From Paucimonas sp. (lineage in GTDB: Bacteria > Pseudomonadota > Gammaproteobacteria > Pseudomonadales > Pseudomonadaceae): a DNA stretch of 64,000 nt. The position numbers were made by a program, and so were the translations under genes. This document shows, piece by piece, positions 53,089 through 62,343 of this stretch. Under the pieces are notes generated by a model. It had not been told where the DNA came from. It searched no databases and worked only from the letters and a program-made list of their open reading frames with translations. The stretch lies in NCBI GenBank assembly GCA_031253995.1, contig JAIRVG010000078.1:1-64000 (forward strand), written 5' to 3'. Position 1 is the first letter of the stretch. The number at the start of each line of letters is the position of its first letter.

Positions 53089-53997
53089 TCAGCCACACCA
53101 CAAATCACAACCAGGATCGGTGACCTCAGCCACCAACACCTCCAAAACAGCCTGCGCCGCCGCCGACAGCTTGTGATCCGCCAGCATCGTCACCCCGATC
53201 CTGCGTTCCACCACCGGCTCCACCAGCGCCACGCACTGCGCCCCCAGCTCCCTCATCTGCCCGATGCACAACGCAGGCACCGCACTGACCCCCAGCCCGT
53301 TGGCCACCATCCGGCCAATGGTAGACAACTGATGGCTTTCGAACGCCACCGCCAGCTTGCCGTGATCCGCCGCCACATGCCGCTCCAGCAACAGGCGCAC
53401 CGCCGAGGGCCGTTGCAGGGCGATGAAGTCCTCGCGCAGCAGTTCCTTCCAGCTGACCTGGGCCTGCCCGGCCAAGGGCGAATCCTTCGGCACCACCGCC
53501 ACGAACCGGTCCAGGTACAGCGGCCGGAACAGCAACGGCTCGCCGGCTTCCGGTTCGAAACCGATACCCAACTCGACCCGGCGGTGCCGCACCAGTTCCA
53601 GCACCTGTTCGTTGATCACGTCATGGACGGTGACATTCACCCGCGGATAGCGCTGGCGAAACAGCTTGAGCACCGGCGGCAGCAGGTTGCCGGCAAAGGC
53701 CGGCATGGCGGCGATGGACACCCGCCCCAGTTGCAGGGTGAAGCGCTGGCGCAGCAGTTCCTCGGTGTTTTCCCAGTCCGCCAGCAGTTGCCGGGCCAGG
53801 GGCAGCAGCACTTCGCCCTCCGGGGTCAGGCTGACGCTGCGGGTGGTGCGGGCGAGCAGGGCGCCGCCCAGGTGCTCTTCGAGGCCCTTGATGGTCAGGC
53901 TCAGCGCCGGCTGCGAAAGGTGCAGGTGCTCGCCGGCCTGGGCGAAGCTCTGGTAGGTGGCGACGGCGACGAAGGCCCGCAGTTGCTTGAGGTTCAT
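53089..53997 (-). CDS. LysR-family regulator, divergent from scoAB
   Basis: A 302-aa LTTR. The N-terminal HTH ([46 protein letters not shown], residues 3-48) is followed by an effector-binding domain ([39 protein letters not shown]). The start is ATG 53997, eight codons after the track's start. It is divergent from scoA (131-base intergenic region), so it is the likely regulator of the ketoacid CoA-transferase genes. The effector is unknown. Confidence 0.87.
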   Translation of the reverse strand: MNLKQLRAFVAVATYQSFAQAGEHLHLSQPALSLTIKGLEEHLGGALLARTTRSVSLTPEGEVLLPLARQLLADWENTEELLRQRFTLQLGRVSIAAMPAFAGNLLPPVLKLFRQRYPRVNVTVHDVINEQVLELVRHRRVELGIGFEPEAGEPLLFRPLYLDRFVAVVPKDSPLAGQAQVSWKELLREDFIALQRPSAVRLLLERHVAADHGKLAVAFESHQLSTIGRMVANGLGVSAVPALCIGQMRELGAQCVALVEPVVERRIGVTMLADHKLSAAAQAVLEVLVAEVTDPGCDLWCG

Positions 53998-54083
53998 GTA
54001 TTGTTTTGAAATCCAAATCAATCGATGAGAAAAACAAAATTAACAAATCAGTCGGCTCAGGTGAAGATGCGCCTCAGACGCTT

Positions 54084-54100
54084 CCCGACAGCCTGTCGGG
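54084..54100 (+). other. Hairpin in the scoAB leader
   Basis: cccgaca-gcc-tgtcggg forms a 7-bp stem followed by ttcttacaac, 28 bases before the scoA start. It resembles a small terminator or leader structure. The loop is short. Whether it matters is unclear. Confidence 0.4.
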
Positions 54101-54128
54101 TTCTTACAACGACAACAAGGCGGATCAC

Positions 54129-54827
54129 ATGGCCGGACTGGACAAGCGCGTTGCAACCTACGAACAGGCCCTCGAAGGCCTGACCGACAACATGACGGTA
54201 CTGGCCGGCGGCTTCGGTCTGTGTGGCATCCCCGAGAACCTCATCGCCGAAATCAAGCGCCGCGGCGTCAGCGGCCTGACCGTGGTCTCCAACAACTGCG
54301 GCGTCGACGGCTTCGGCCTCGGCGTGCTCCTGGAAGACCGCCAGATCCGCAAGATGGTCGCCTCCTACGTTGGCGAGAACGCCGAATTCGAACGCCAGCT
54401 GCTCAGCGGCGAGCTGGAAGTGGAACTGACCCCGCAAGGCACCCTGGCCGAGAAGATGCGCGCCGGCGGCGCCGGGATCCCGGCCTTCTACACCGCCACC
54501 GGCTACGGCACCCCGGTTGCCGAAGGCAAGGAAGTGCGCGAGTTCAATGGCCGCCACTACATTCTCGAAGAAGCCATCACCGGCGACTTCGCCATCGTCA
54601 AGGGCTGGAAAGCCGACCACTACGGCAACGTGGTGTACCGCAACACCGCGCAGAACTTCAACCCGCTGGCCGCCACCGCCGGCAAGATCACCGTGGTCGA
54701 GGTCGAGGAAATCGTCGAGCCGGGCGTGCTGCTGCCGACCGAGATCCACACGCCGGGCATCTATGTCGACCGGGTCATCGTCGGCACCTTCGAGAAGCGC
54801 ATCGAAAAGCGCACCGTCAAAGCCTGA
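54129..54827 (+). CDS. 3-oxoacid CoA-transferase subunit A
   Basis: A 232-aa CoA-transferase alpha subunit. [16 protein letters not shown] at about 26-41, GVDGFGLG, and [23 protein letters not shown] are typical of SCOT/AtoD-like subunits. It transfers CoA from succinyl-CoA to a 3-keto acid, such as acetoacetate, with subunit B. The ORF track begins 41 codons upstream in non-coding sequence; the ATG at 54129 starts MAGLDKRV. It is 37 bases before subunit B. It consumes acetoacetate, the product of mvaB at 44 kb. The exact substrate could also be 3-oxoadipate (PcaI), but the short stand-alone pair with LysR fits acetoacetate better. Confidence 0.87.
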   Translation: MAGLDKRVATYEQALEGLTDNMTVLAGGFGLCGIPENLIAEIKRRGVSGLTVVSNNCGVDGFGLGVLLEDRQIRKMVASYVGENAEFERQLLSGELEVELTPQGTLAEKMRAGGAGIPAFYTATGYGTPVAEGKEVREFNGRHYILEEAITGDFAIVKGWKADHYGNVVYRNTAQNFNPLAATAGKITVVEVEEIVEPGVLLPTEIHTPGIYVDRVIVGTFEKRIEKRTVKA

Positions 54828-54864
54828 CCCGTCCCCGCACAAGAACAACGAAGAGATCCTGACC

Positions 54865-55521
54865 ATGGCACTTACCCGCGAACAAATGGCCCAGCGCGTC
54901 GCCCGCGAACTCAAGGACGGCTACTACGTCAACCTCGGCATCGGCATCCCGACCCTGGTGGCCAACTACGTCCCGGCGGATATGGACGTGATGCTGCAAT
55001 CGGAAAACGGCTTGCTCGGCATGGGCGAATTCCCCACCGAAAGCCAGCTCGACGCCGACATGATCAACGCCGGCAAGCAGACCGTGACCGCCCGCCGCGG
55101 CGCGTCGATCTTCAACTCCGCCGAGTCGTTCGCGATGATCCGCGGCGGCCATGTGGACCTGACCGTGCTCGGTGCCTTCGAGGTGGACGTGGAAGGCAAC
55201 ATCGCCTCGTGGATGATCCCCGGCAAGCTGGTCAAGGGCATGGGCGGGGCGATGGACCTGGTGGCGGGGGCGGAGAACATCATCGTCACCATGACCCACG
55301 CCTCCAAGGACGGCGAGTCCAAGCTGCTGCCGCGCTGCAGCCTGCCGCTGACCGGCGCCGGCTGCATCCGCAAGGTGCTGACCGACCTGGCCTACCTGGA
55401 AATCGAGAACGGCGCCTTCATCCTCAAGGAGACCGCGCCGGGGGTGAGCGTCGAGGAAATCATCGAGAAGACCGCGGGCAAGCTGATCGTGGCCGATGAT
55501 GTGAAGGAAATGACCTTCTGA
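54865..55521 (+). CDS. 3-oxoacid CoA-transferase subunit B
   Basis: A 218-aa beta subunit. YVNLGIGIPTLVANYVP and the catalytic Glu in QSENGLLGMG, which forms the gamma-glutamyl-CoA thioester, are present, with RGGHVDLTVLGAFEVD and GAMDLVAGAENIIVTMTHASKDG. It forms the active transferase with subunit A. ATG 54865 is preceded by agagatcctgacc. A REPIN follows the stop and separates the unit from the convergent LysR gene. Confidence 0.9.
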   Translation: MALTREQMAQRVARELKDGYYVNLGIGIPTLVANYVPADMDVMLQSENGLLGMGEFPTESQLDADMINAGKQTVTARRGASIFNSAESFAMIRGGHVDLTVLGAFEVDVEGNIASWMIPGKLVKGMGGAMDLVAGAENIIVTMTHASKDGESKLLPRCSLPLTGAGCIRKVLTDLAYLEIENGAFILKETAPGVSVEEIIEKTAGKLIVADDVKEMTF

Positions 55522-55528
55522 TCTTCCG

Positions 55529-55646
55529 TTCTCGAGGACCCTATCGCTGGCAAGCCAGTCCCTCCAGGGCCTGGAGTCAAACGGTGGGCCCGCTTACTAC
55601 GCTGGCCCTGTGGGAGCTGGCTTGCCAGCGATAGGGCCCTCGAGAA
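55529..55646. repeat. REPIN with 30-base arms after scoAB
   Basis: ttctcgaggaccctatcgctggcaagccag and ctggcttgccagcgatagggccctcgagaa are almost exact inverted copies 58 bases apart, including the REP core and a 12-base flank. It is placed between the convergent scoB and LysR genes and probably contributes to transcript ends. Confidence 0.85.
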
Positions 55647-55712
55647 CACCTTGAGCAACAAGCCGGTCCGGGGCAGGGAACCACGCACTTCCTGCCGCAG
55701 ACCGGCTCCCGC

Positions 55713-56639
55713 CTACTGCTTCGCCTCCCGCTCATCCTGCGCCACCACCGTCTGGCACAACTCGATGATCTGTTCGCGCATCCAGCGATTCGCCGGGTCC
55801 TGGTCGGTGCTCTCGTGCCAGTACAGATGGGTTTCCAGCGGCGGCACGTCGTTCACCGGCAGGCTCGCGTAGTTGAGCTGGTGGCGGCGGGCGAAACGCT
55901 CCGGCACGGTCATCACCATGTCGGTCTGCTGCAACACCTGCGAAGCCATCAGGTAATGCTGCGAGCGCAGGGCGATGCGCCGCTGCAGGCCCATCTTGCC
56001 CAGCGCCAGGTCGACATAGCCCAGGCCATTGCGGCGGCTGGAGATATGGATGTGGGTCAGGCCCATGTACTCGTCGAGGCTGATCCTGTCCTTGGCCAGC
56101 GGATGGCCTTGGCGCATGGCGCAGACGTACTGGTCCTGCATCAGCTTGACGTGGCGCACCTGCGGGTCGGTGTTGAGTGGCGCGTCGACGGCGAAGTCCA
56201 GGCGCCCGGCCGCAAGTTCCTTGGTGGTCTCGCGGCGCTTGCACAGGAAACTCTCGATCACCACCGCCGGCGCCAGGCGGCGCAGGCGCTGGAACAGCGG
56301 CGGCAGCACCACCGCCTCGGTGAGGTCGGTCATGCTGATGCGGAAGGTCTTGTTGGCCTGCAAGGGGTTGAAGATGCGGCTTTCCTGCACCGACACCCGC
56401 AGCAAGGAGAGGGCGTTGCGCACCGGGCCGATGATGTTCTGCGCCATGGGCGTCGGCACCATGCCCTGTGCGGTACGCACGAACAGCGGGTCGTTGAAGG
56501 TCTCGCGCAACCGCGCCAGGGCGTTGGACACCGCCGGCTGGGTGATGCCGACGATCTGCCCGGCACGGGTCAGGTTGGCTTCGGTGTAGATCGCGTCGAA
56601 GACGATGAACAGATTCAGGTCGACCTTGTTCAGGTTCAT
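55713..56639 (-). CDS. LysR-family regulator (NodD-like), divergent from acyl-CoA dehydrogenase
   Basis: A 308-aa LTTR. MNLNKVDLNLFIVFDAIYTEANLTRAGQIVGITQPAVSNALARLRETFNDPLF (about 1-53) is the HTH, with the NodD-like LNLFIVFDAI start; the effector domain contains FRISMTDLTEAVVLPPLFQRLR and GLGYVDLALGKMGL. Start ATG 56639; a GTG two codons upstream is possible. It is divergent from the acyl-CoA dehydrogenase gene across 138 bases that include an atcggccgat palindrome. It probably regulates that gene. Confidence 0.88.
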   Translation of the reverse strand: MNLNKVDLNLFIVFDAIYTEANLTRAGQIVGITQPAVSNALARLRETFNDPLFVRTAQGMVPTPMAQNIIGPVRNALSLLRVSVQESRIFNPLQANKTFRISMTDLTEAVVLPPLFQRLRRLAPAVVIESFLCKRRETTKELAAGRLDFAVDAPLNTDPQVRHVKLMQDQYVCAMRQGHPLAKDRISLDEYMGLTHIHISSRRNGLGYVDLALGKMGLQRRIALRSQHYLMASQVLQQTDMVMTVPERFARRHQLNYASLPVNDVPPLETHLYWHESTDQDPANRWMREQIIELCQTVVAQDEREAKQ

Positions 56640-56777
56640 GGGCACCGCTCTTGTTGGTGTTATCGGCCGATCATATATCGGTTATGAATGTTTATACACG
56701 CCGAAAATAGACTAGGTGGATTTTGATCGGTGATCTAGCATCCTTTCCAGATCCCTTTCACGAAGAAGGTACTGCTC

Positions 56778-58007
56778 ATGGATTTCGCCTACTCACCCAA
56801 GGTCCAGGCCCTGCGCGAACGTGTCACCGCGTTCATGGACGCCTATGTCTATCCCGCGGAGCCGGTGTTCGAGCAACAGGTTGCCGAGGGCGATCGCTGG
56901 CAGCCGACGGCGATCATGGAAGAACTGAAGAACAAGGCCAAGGCCGAGGGCCTGTGGAACCTGTTCCTGCCCGAGTCGGAGCTGGGTGCCGGCCTGACCA
57001 ACCTGGAATATGCGCCGCTGGCGGAAATCATGGGCCGCTCGCTGCTGGGCCCGGAGCCGTTCAACTGCTCGGCGCCGGACACTGGCAACATGGAAGTGCT
57101 GGTGCGTTACGGCAGCGAGGAACAGAAACGCCAGTGGCTGGAACCGCTGCTGCGCGGCGATATCCGTTCCGCCTTCGCCATGACCGAGCCGGACGTGGCC
57201 TCGTCGGACGCCACCAACATGGCCGCCCGTGCCGTGCGCGACGGTGACGAATGGGTGATCAACGGCCGCAAGTGGTGGACCTCCGGCGCCTGCGACCCGC
57301 GCTGCAAGGTGATGATCTTCATGGGCCTGAGCAACCCGGACAACCCGCGGCACCAGCAGCACTCGATGATCCTGGTGCCCACCGACGCGCCGGGGGTGAA
57401 GATCGTCCGGCCGCTGCCGGTGTTCGGCTACGACGATGCGCCCCATGGCCATGCCGAGGTGCTGTTCGAGAATGTGCGGGTGCCTTACGAGAACGTGCTG
57501 CTCGGTGAAGGGCGCGGCTTCGAGATCGCCCAGGGGCGCCTCGGTCCTGGCCGGATCCACCACTGCATGCGCTCCATCGGCATGGCCGAGCGGGCCCTGG
57601 AGCTGATGTGCAAGCGCTCGGTGGAACGCACTGCGTTCGGTCGTCCGCTGGCACGGCTGGGGGGTAACGTCGACAAGATCGCCGACTCGCGGATGGAGAT
57701 CGACATGGCCCGCCTGCTGACCCTGAAGGCGGCGTACATGATGGACACCGTGGGCAACAAGGTGGCCCGCAGCGAGATTGCCCAGATCAAGGTGGTGGCG
57801 CCGAACGTGGCGCTGAAGGTGATCGACCGGGCGATCCAGATCCATGGTGGGGCCGGGGTGTCCGGGGACTTCCCGCTGGCCTACATGTACGCCATGCAGC
57901 GCACCCTGCGCCTGGCCGATGGCCCGGATGAAGTGCACCGGGCGGCGATCGGCAAGTACGAGATCGGCAAGTATGTGCCGAAGGAGCTGCTGCGTAGCAG
58001 TCACTGA
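56778..58007 (+). CDS. Acyl-CoA dehydrogenase (ACAD10/11-like)
   Basis: A 409-aa flavoenzyme. [16 protein letters not shown] binds FAD and substrate, [14 protein letters not shown] follows, then [53 protein letters not shown] and the C-terminal [19 protein letters not shown]. The GRIHHCMR and GRKWWxSGA features fit the ACAD11-like branch that handles 4-hydroxyacyl-CoA or other long-chain substrates. Start ATG 56778 after gaagaaggtactgctc. The upstream LysR gene is likely its regulator. No kinase partner gene (as in ACAD10/11 fusions) is adjacent. The true substrate is unknown. Confidence 0.87.
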   Translation: MDFAYSPKVQALRERVTAFMDAYVYPAEPVFEQQVAEGDRWQPTAIMEELKNKAKAEGLWNLFLPESELGAGLTNLEYAPLAEIMGRSLLGPEPFNCSAPDTGNMEVLVRYGSEEQKRQWLEPLLRGDIRSAFAMTEPDVASSDATNMAARAVRDGDEWVINGRKWWTSGACDPRCKVMIFMGLSNPDNPRHQQHSMILVPTDAPGVKIVRPLPVFGYDDAPHGHAEVLFENVRVPYENVLLGEGRGFEIAQGRLGPGRIHHCMRSIGMAERALELMCKRSVERTAFGRPLARLGGNVDKIADSRMEIDMARLLTLKAAYMMDTVGNKVARSEIAQIKVVAPNVALKVIDRAIQIHGGAGVSGDFPLAYMYAMQRTLRLADGPDEVHRAAIGKYEIGKYVPKELLRSSH

Positions 58008-58028
58008 CCTCCAGGCTGATCACCGAAC

Positions 58029-58060
58029 CCTGTGGGAGCTGGCAAGCCAGCTCCCACAGG
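58029..58060. repeat. REP palindrome acting as likely bidirectional terminator
   Basis: cctgtgggagctggc-aa-gccagctcccacagg is a perfect 15-bp inverted repeat between the convergent acyl-CoA dehydrogenase and TerC genes. It is two REP cores fused head to head. Confidence 0.85.
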
Positions 58061-58068
58061 TTCAGCGG

Positions 58069-59064
58069 TCAGCTTTCCTTTTGGGGTGATTTCTCATCCC
58101 GGGTCTTGAACAGCGACAACACCACCCCACCCGCCAGCAACCCGAAGGTCACTCCCAGCGACACCAGCGCCGGGATCTTGCCGATGAAACCGTGCAGGAA
58201 GATCTTCCCGCCAATGAAGATCAGCACCAGCGCCAGCGCGTACTTCAGGTACACGAACCGGTGCATCAGCGCCGCCAGCGCGAAATACAACGCACGCAGG
58301 CCAAGAATCGCGAAGATGTTCGACGTATAGACGATGAACGGATCCTGGGTGATGGAGAAGATCGCCGGCACGCTGTCCACGGCGAACACCAGGTCGGCCA
58401 GTTCGATCAGCACCAGGGCGAGGAACAGCGGCGTCGCATACAGGATCGCCTTCGACCCGCCCGGTGGCGTCAGGCGCACGAAGAAGTGCGCGTCATGCAG
58501 GCGGTCGGTGACCCGCACATGTTTCTTGATGAACCTGATCAGCGGGTTGTTGGCCAGGTCCGGGTGCGCGTCCTCGCGGCTGAACAGCATCTTCACCCCG
58601 GTGATCAGCAGGAAGGCGCCGAACACGTAGAGAATCCAGTCGAACTCCTTCACCAGCGCACTGCCGACACCGATCATGATCGCCCGCAGCACCACCACCC
58701 CGAGAATCCCCCAGAACAGCACGCGGTGCTGGTAGCGGCGGGGAATGCCGAAGAAGCCGAAGATCATCGCCATGACGAAGACGTTGTCCATCGACAACGA
58801 CTGTTCCACCAAGAGCCCGGTGTAGAACTCCAAGGCACTCTGCGCGCCCATCTCGTACCAGATCCAGCCACCGAACATCACGCCGACGCTGAAGTAGCCG
58901 GCGTACAGCAGCAGGCTCTCGCGCATCTCGATTTCACGCTGGTCGCGGTGCAGCACCCCGAGGTCGAAGACCAGCAGGGCAATGACGATAACGATGAAGG
59001 CCAGCCAGAGCAGGCTGCTGGTGCCGAGGAATTCGCCGCTGAAAAAATCATGCAGAGCTGTCAT
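58069..59064 (-). CDS. TerC family membrane protein (Alx-like)
   Basis: A 331-aa protein with about 9 TM segments. Acidic membrane residues are found in FVIVIALLVFDLGV, LLVEQSLSMDNVFVMAMIFG and LIELADLVFAVDSVPAIFSIT, the TerC signature (N/D-V-F-V and D-S-V-P-A), which form metal-ion sites. E. coli Alx in this family exports manganese. The start is ATG 59064 with agggaggggctc upstream, 24 codons after the track's start. I looked for a yybP-ykoY Mn riboswitch in the 150-base leader and could not find its conserved core. It is convergent with the acyl-CoA dehydrogenase gene across a REP palindrome. Confidence 0.88.
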   Translation of the reverse strand: MTALHDFFSGEFLGTSSLLWLAFIVIVIALLVFDLGVLHRDQREIEMRESLLLYAGYFSVGVMFGGWIWYEMGAQSALEFYTGLLVEQSLSMDNVFVMAMIFGFFGIPRRYQHRVLFWGILGVVVLRAIMIGVGSALVKEFDWILYVFGAFLLITGVKMLFSREDAHPDLANNPLIRFIKKHVRVTDRLHDAHFFVRLTPPGGSKAILYATPLFLALVLIELADLVFAVDSVPAIFSITQDPFIVYTSNIFAILGLRALYFALAALMHRFVYLKYALALVLIFIGGKIFLHGFIGKIPALVSLGVTFGLLAGGVVLSLFKTRDEKSPQKES

Positions 59065-59216
59065 GAGCCCCTCCCTATGTCGAAGAAGTGACTCCGACAT
59101 GGCGGCTGGATAACCGTCAGAGGGGCCCGCAGTCACAGGCTTGAGCCTAGTCGGCGCATGACCCGGGGGAGTGGGGAGAGAGTTACAAAATCCTACAGAG
59201 GCTCAGGAAATGTCCT

Positions 59217-60506
59217 TCAGTAAACCCAGGCCTCGACACGCCGGTTGCGGATCCGTCCCTGGGGATCGGTGTTGGCCGCCACCGGCAGTTCGGCGCCCAG
59301 GCCGATGACATCGCGCAGCACCACGCCTTCGCGCACCAGCTCGCGCCGCACCGCCATGGCCCGCAGGCGCGAGAGCAGGTCGGCGCGGCGGGCGTCGTCC
59401 TTGGCATCGCCGAAGCCCACCAGCACCACCTTGCGGTCGAGCTTGCGGTTCTGCTTCAGGTACTCGACGACCCGCTGCACATCCCGCAGGGCCTTGTTGT
59501 CCAGGGTGGCGCTGCCTTCCTGGAAGCGGAAGTTGACCGACAGGCGCTGCGCCTCGCCGGACAGGCGCCGGTAGCTGGGCGGCATGTCCGCCTGCGGTGC
59601 TTCGCTGAGGGTGCGCACGCGCTGGTCGATGAAGCCGTTGCTGGCGACGATGGCCTGGCCGCGCGGGCCCTGGGTGAAGTCCAGCAGGGCGCGGGCGAGG
59701 GGATTGGGCTGCGAGGGCGGCAGGTAGAAGTACAGGCGGCGCGACAGCGGGTAGTCTTCGCTGGCTATCTGCTCGGGGCTCGGCAGCATGGCCCGCGAGG
59801 CGCCGTCGGCCACCGCCAGGACCCGCGCACCGTGCACCGTGCTCAGGCTGCTGAAACCGATGGCATGGCGGTCCTGGCGCACGGCCTCGGCCAGTTCCTC
59901 GCCGGATTCGAAGCGTTTCGCGGTGCTGGCCAGGGACTGTCGATGCGGGTCGAGCACGAGGGCCTTGAAGGTTTCCCAGGTGCCGGAGCGGTCGTCGCGG
60001 GCATACAGCTGAATGGGGCCGCCGCCGACGCCGAGTTGTTCCCAGGTGGTGATCTGGCCGGAAAAGATCTGCGCCAGTTGTTCGATGGTCAGTTGTGGCA
60101 AGGGATTGTCCGGGTGCACCAGCACGGCGACGCCGTCGAGGGCGATGACCTGCTCGGCGTCGGCGCTGGTCAGGTTGCCGAGGGCCTGCAGGTCGGCGGC
60201 TTCGCTGTCCTTGATGGGGCGCGAGGCGGCGGCGAGGTCGGCGTTGCCGGTCTTCAGGGCGATGAAGCCGGTGCTGCTGCCGTGTGCGGCGATGTCTACC
60301 TGGATAGCGCCACCGAGGATGCGCACTTCATTGGCCTGGTCGCCGGGTTCGCTGCGGATGTCCTGGATGCCCCGGCTTTCCAGCAGGCCGCGCACCAGGG
60401 CCGGGGCCAATGCCGCGCCGATGGTGTTGGAACCCTGGATGCGCAGGGTGTCGGCAAGCGCCAGGGGGGTGAGCAGGGCGAGCAGCAGGGCGCAGGGGCG
60501 GATCAT
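59217..60506 (-). CDS. Periplasmic phosphate-binding protein fused to an OmpA-like domain
   Basis: A 429-aa exported protein. Signal peptide MIRPCALLLALLTPLALA, then a PstS-like binding domain (TLRIQGSNTIGAALAPALVRGLL, ARDDRSGTWETFKALV with the S/T-G-T phosphate contacts, residues about 20-275), a linker, and an OmpA-type peptidoglycan-binding domain at about 310-429 (FRFQEGSATLDNKALRDVQRVVEYL, VLVGFGDAKDD, RIRNRRVEAWVY). A soluble binding protein tethered to peptidoglycan is not the classical PstS. No pst transporter genes adjoin it. Start ATG 60506. The role in phosphate sensing or anchoring is inferred. Confidence 0.85.
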   Translation of the reverse strand: MIRPCALLLALLTPLALADTLRIQGSNTIGAALAPALVRGLLESRGIQDIRSEPGDQANEVRILGGAIQVDIAAHGSSTGFIALKTGNADLAAASRPIKDSEAADLQALGNLTSADAEQVIALDGVAVLVHPDNPLPQLTIEQLAQIFSGQITTWEQLGVGGGPIQLYARDDRSGTWETFKALVLDPHRQSLASTAKRFESGEELAEAVRQDRHAIGFSSLSTVHGARVLAVADGASRAMLPSPEQIASEDYPLSRRLYFYLPPSQPNPLARALLDFTQGPRGQAIVASNGFIDQRVRTLSEAPQADMPPSYRRLSGEAQRLSVNFRFQEGSATLDNKALRDVQRVVEYLKQNRKLDRKVVLVGFGDAKDDARRADLLSRLRAMAVRRELVREGVVLRDVIGLGAELPVAANTDPQGRIRNRRVEAWVY

Positions 60507-60595
60507 TGCCGGTGGGCACTCTCGATGGACGAAGGTGGCGGCAGATTAAGACAGAAAGATGAAACAAAGATGACGACTACGACGCAGGCCCCTGT

Positions 60596-60625
60596 CTGTG
60601 GGAGCTGGCTTGCCAGCTCCCACAG
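60596..60625. repeat. REP palindrome
   Basis: ctgtgggagctggc-tt-gccagctcccacag is a 14-bp perfect inverted repeat just downstream of the xthA stop and before the phosphate-binding/OmpA gene start. Both genes run on the minus strand, so it may terminate xthA transcription. Confidence 0.85.
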
Positions 60626-60636
60626 GGTTCGTGTTG

Positions 60637-61449
60637 TCAGCTCAATTCCAGCCAGATCGGCGCGTGGTCCGAAGGCTTTTCCATCCCGCGCAGCTCATAG
60701 TCGACCCCGGCCGCCTTGACCCGTGGCAGCAGGCCATGGGACGTCATGATCAGGTCGATGCGCAGCCCGCGCTTGGGCTCGTCCTCGAAGCCGCGGCTGC
60801 GGTAGTCGAACCAGCTGAACTGGTCGATCACTTCCGGGTACAGGTGGCGGAAGCTGTCGGTCAGGCCCCAGGCCTTGAGTTTCTCCATCCACTCGCGCTC
60901 TTCCGGGAGGAAGCTGCACTTGCCGGTCTTCAGCCAGCGCTTGGCGTTGTCCGCGCCGATGCCGATGTCGCAGTCTTGCGGGGAGATGTTGACGTCGCCC
61001 ATCACCACCAGCGGCTGGTCGTTCTTGAACTGGGTTTCCAGCAGGGCCTGCAGGTCGGCGTAGAAGCGCTGCTTGGCCGGGACCTTGGTGGGGTGGTCAC
61101 GGCTTTCGCCCTGGGGGAAGTAGCCGTTCATGATGGTTACCGGGGTGCCGTTCTCATCGGCGAAGGTGCCCCAGATGAAACGACGCTGGGCGTCCTCGTC
61201 GTCGGTGTGGAAGCCCTTGTGCAGGCTCAGCGGCGCCTGGCGCGAGAGCAGGGCGACACCGTAATGGCCTTTCTGGCCGTGGTAGTGCACGTGGTAGCCG
61301 AGGGCCTGGACGTCCGCCAGCGGGAACTGATCGTCCGAGACCTTGGTTTCCTGCAGGCCGATCACATCCGGCTGGTGCTTGTCGATCAACGCCGCCAGTT
61401 GGTGCGGCCGGGCGCGCAGGCCGTTGATGTTGAACGAGACGATCTTCAT
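60637..61449 (-). CDS. xthA: Exodeoxyribonuclease III
   Basis: A 270-aa AP endonuclease/3' exonuclease of the EEP superfamily. [24 protein letters not shown] (catalytic Glu), the [14 protein letters not shown] catalytic Asp/Asn, LRIDLIM and the C-terminal [10 protein letters not shown] His are all in place. It repairs abasic sites. The start is ATG 61449, 27 codons inside the track's ORF. A REP palindrome follows. It is divergent from the GNAT gene. Confidence 0.93.
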   Translation of the reverse strand: MKIVSFNINGLRARPHQLAALIDKHQPDVIGLQETKVSDDQFPLADVQALGYHVHYHGQKGHYGVALLSRQAPLSLHKGFHTDDEDAQRRFIWGTFADENGTPVTIMNGYFPQGESRDHPTKVPAKQRFYADLQALLETQFKNDQPLVVMGDVNISPQDCDIGIGADNAKRWLKTGKCSFLPEEREWMEKLKAWGLTDSFRHLYPEVIDQFSWFDYRSRGFEDEPKRGLRIDLIMTSHGLLPRVKAAGVDYELRGMEKPSDHAPIWLELS

Positions 61450-61637
61450 GGAAGGACAATCCTGGGGGAAAAGGCAGGATGCTAGCTGAGTCCTGCGCCG
61501 CGGGCCAGTTCGCAAACCCTGTGGGAGCACAGCCTATCCCGGATTCCGCTTCTATACTCCAGCCGGACAGGAAGGAACGTTGGCGCCGCCCACCCCTCAA
61601 AGGGCAATGCCCAACCGCCATCAGGAGATCCGCGACC

Positions 61638-62288
61638 ATGCCTCAATCGACCCCCGCGCCGGCCGAAGTGCGTCTGCTCGACGGCGGCTACAGCCGCGAG
61701 GCGCGTTCCCTGCTGTATCACGCCTATCGCCACGAACCCACCTACGGCTACCTGTTCGAATCCGAACGGCCCGGCTTCGACCAGCGCGTGCGGGCACTGG
61801 TGCGTGAGCGGGTGCGCCAGCACTTTCTCCAGGACCTGCCGGCCATCGGCCTGCTGGTCGAGGATCGGCTGATCGGTGTCGCCCTGATCTCGCCACCGGT
61901 GCGCCGCCTGGGCGTGACCGAGAGCTGGGCCTGGCGCATGCGCATGGTGCTGTCCACCGGTTTGCGCTGCACCCGCCGCTACCTCGAATACCGCGCCGCG
62001 CTCATGGCCTGCCTGCCCGGCGATGCCGTGCATGTCCTGCCGCTGCTGGGCATCCACCCGCAGTTCCAGGGCCAGCACTACGGCGAACAGCTGCTCGCCG
62101 CCGTGCACGACTGGTGCGCGGAAGACGACAGTTCCCGCGGCGTGGTCCTCGATACCGGCAACGAACATTACCTGGCCTTCTACCAGCGCCAGGGCTACGT
62201 GGAAATCGGCGAAGTGGCCGTCGGACCGATCCGCGAACACCTATTCTTCCATCCCAGTCCACAGCGGATCGACCGGGCGCGGGCTTGA
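61638..62288 (+). CDS. GNAT-family acetyltransferase
   Basis: A 216-aa acetyltransferase. The acetyl-CoA-binding region LLGIHPQFQGQHYGEQLLAAVHDW (about 133-156, with the Q-x-x-G-x-G/A-like P-loop QGQHYG) and the later VVLDTGNEHYLAFYQRQGYVEIG are typical. The N-terminal part (EARSLLYHAYRHEPTYGYLFESE) resembles long-tail GNATs. ATG 61638 follows aggagatccgcgacc. The ORF track starts 53 codons earlier. The substrate is unknown. It is followed by tamA after 55 bases. Confidence 0.86.
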   Translation: MPQSTPAPAEVRLLDGGYSREARSLLYHAYRHEPTYGYLFESERPGFDQRVRALVRERVRQHFLQDLPAIGLLVEDRLIGVALISPPVRRLGVTESWAWRMRMVLSTGLRCTRRYLEYRAALMACLPGDAVHVLPLLGIHPQFQGQHYGEQLLAAVHDWCAEDDSSRGVVLDTGNEHYLAFYQRQGYVEIGEVAVGPIREHLFFHPSPQRIDRARA

Positions 62289-62343
62289 TCCAGACGGCTT
62301 TCGGCATGCAAGCCGACATCCTCGTCTGGTAGCATCCGCGCCT

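Noticed and set aside
59065-59216. Possible yybP-ykoY manganese riboswitch before the TerC gene
   Set aside because: The conserved core and paired elements could not be found; only a weak atgtcg/cgacat repeat is present.
61515-61530. REP in the xthA-GNAT intergenic region
   Set aside because: Only the short piece accctgtgggagca is present; no pairing arm.
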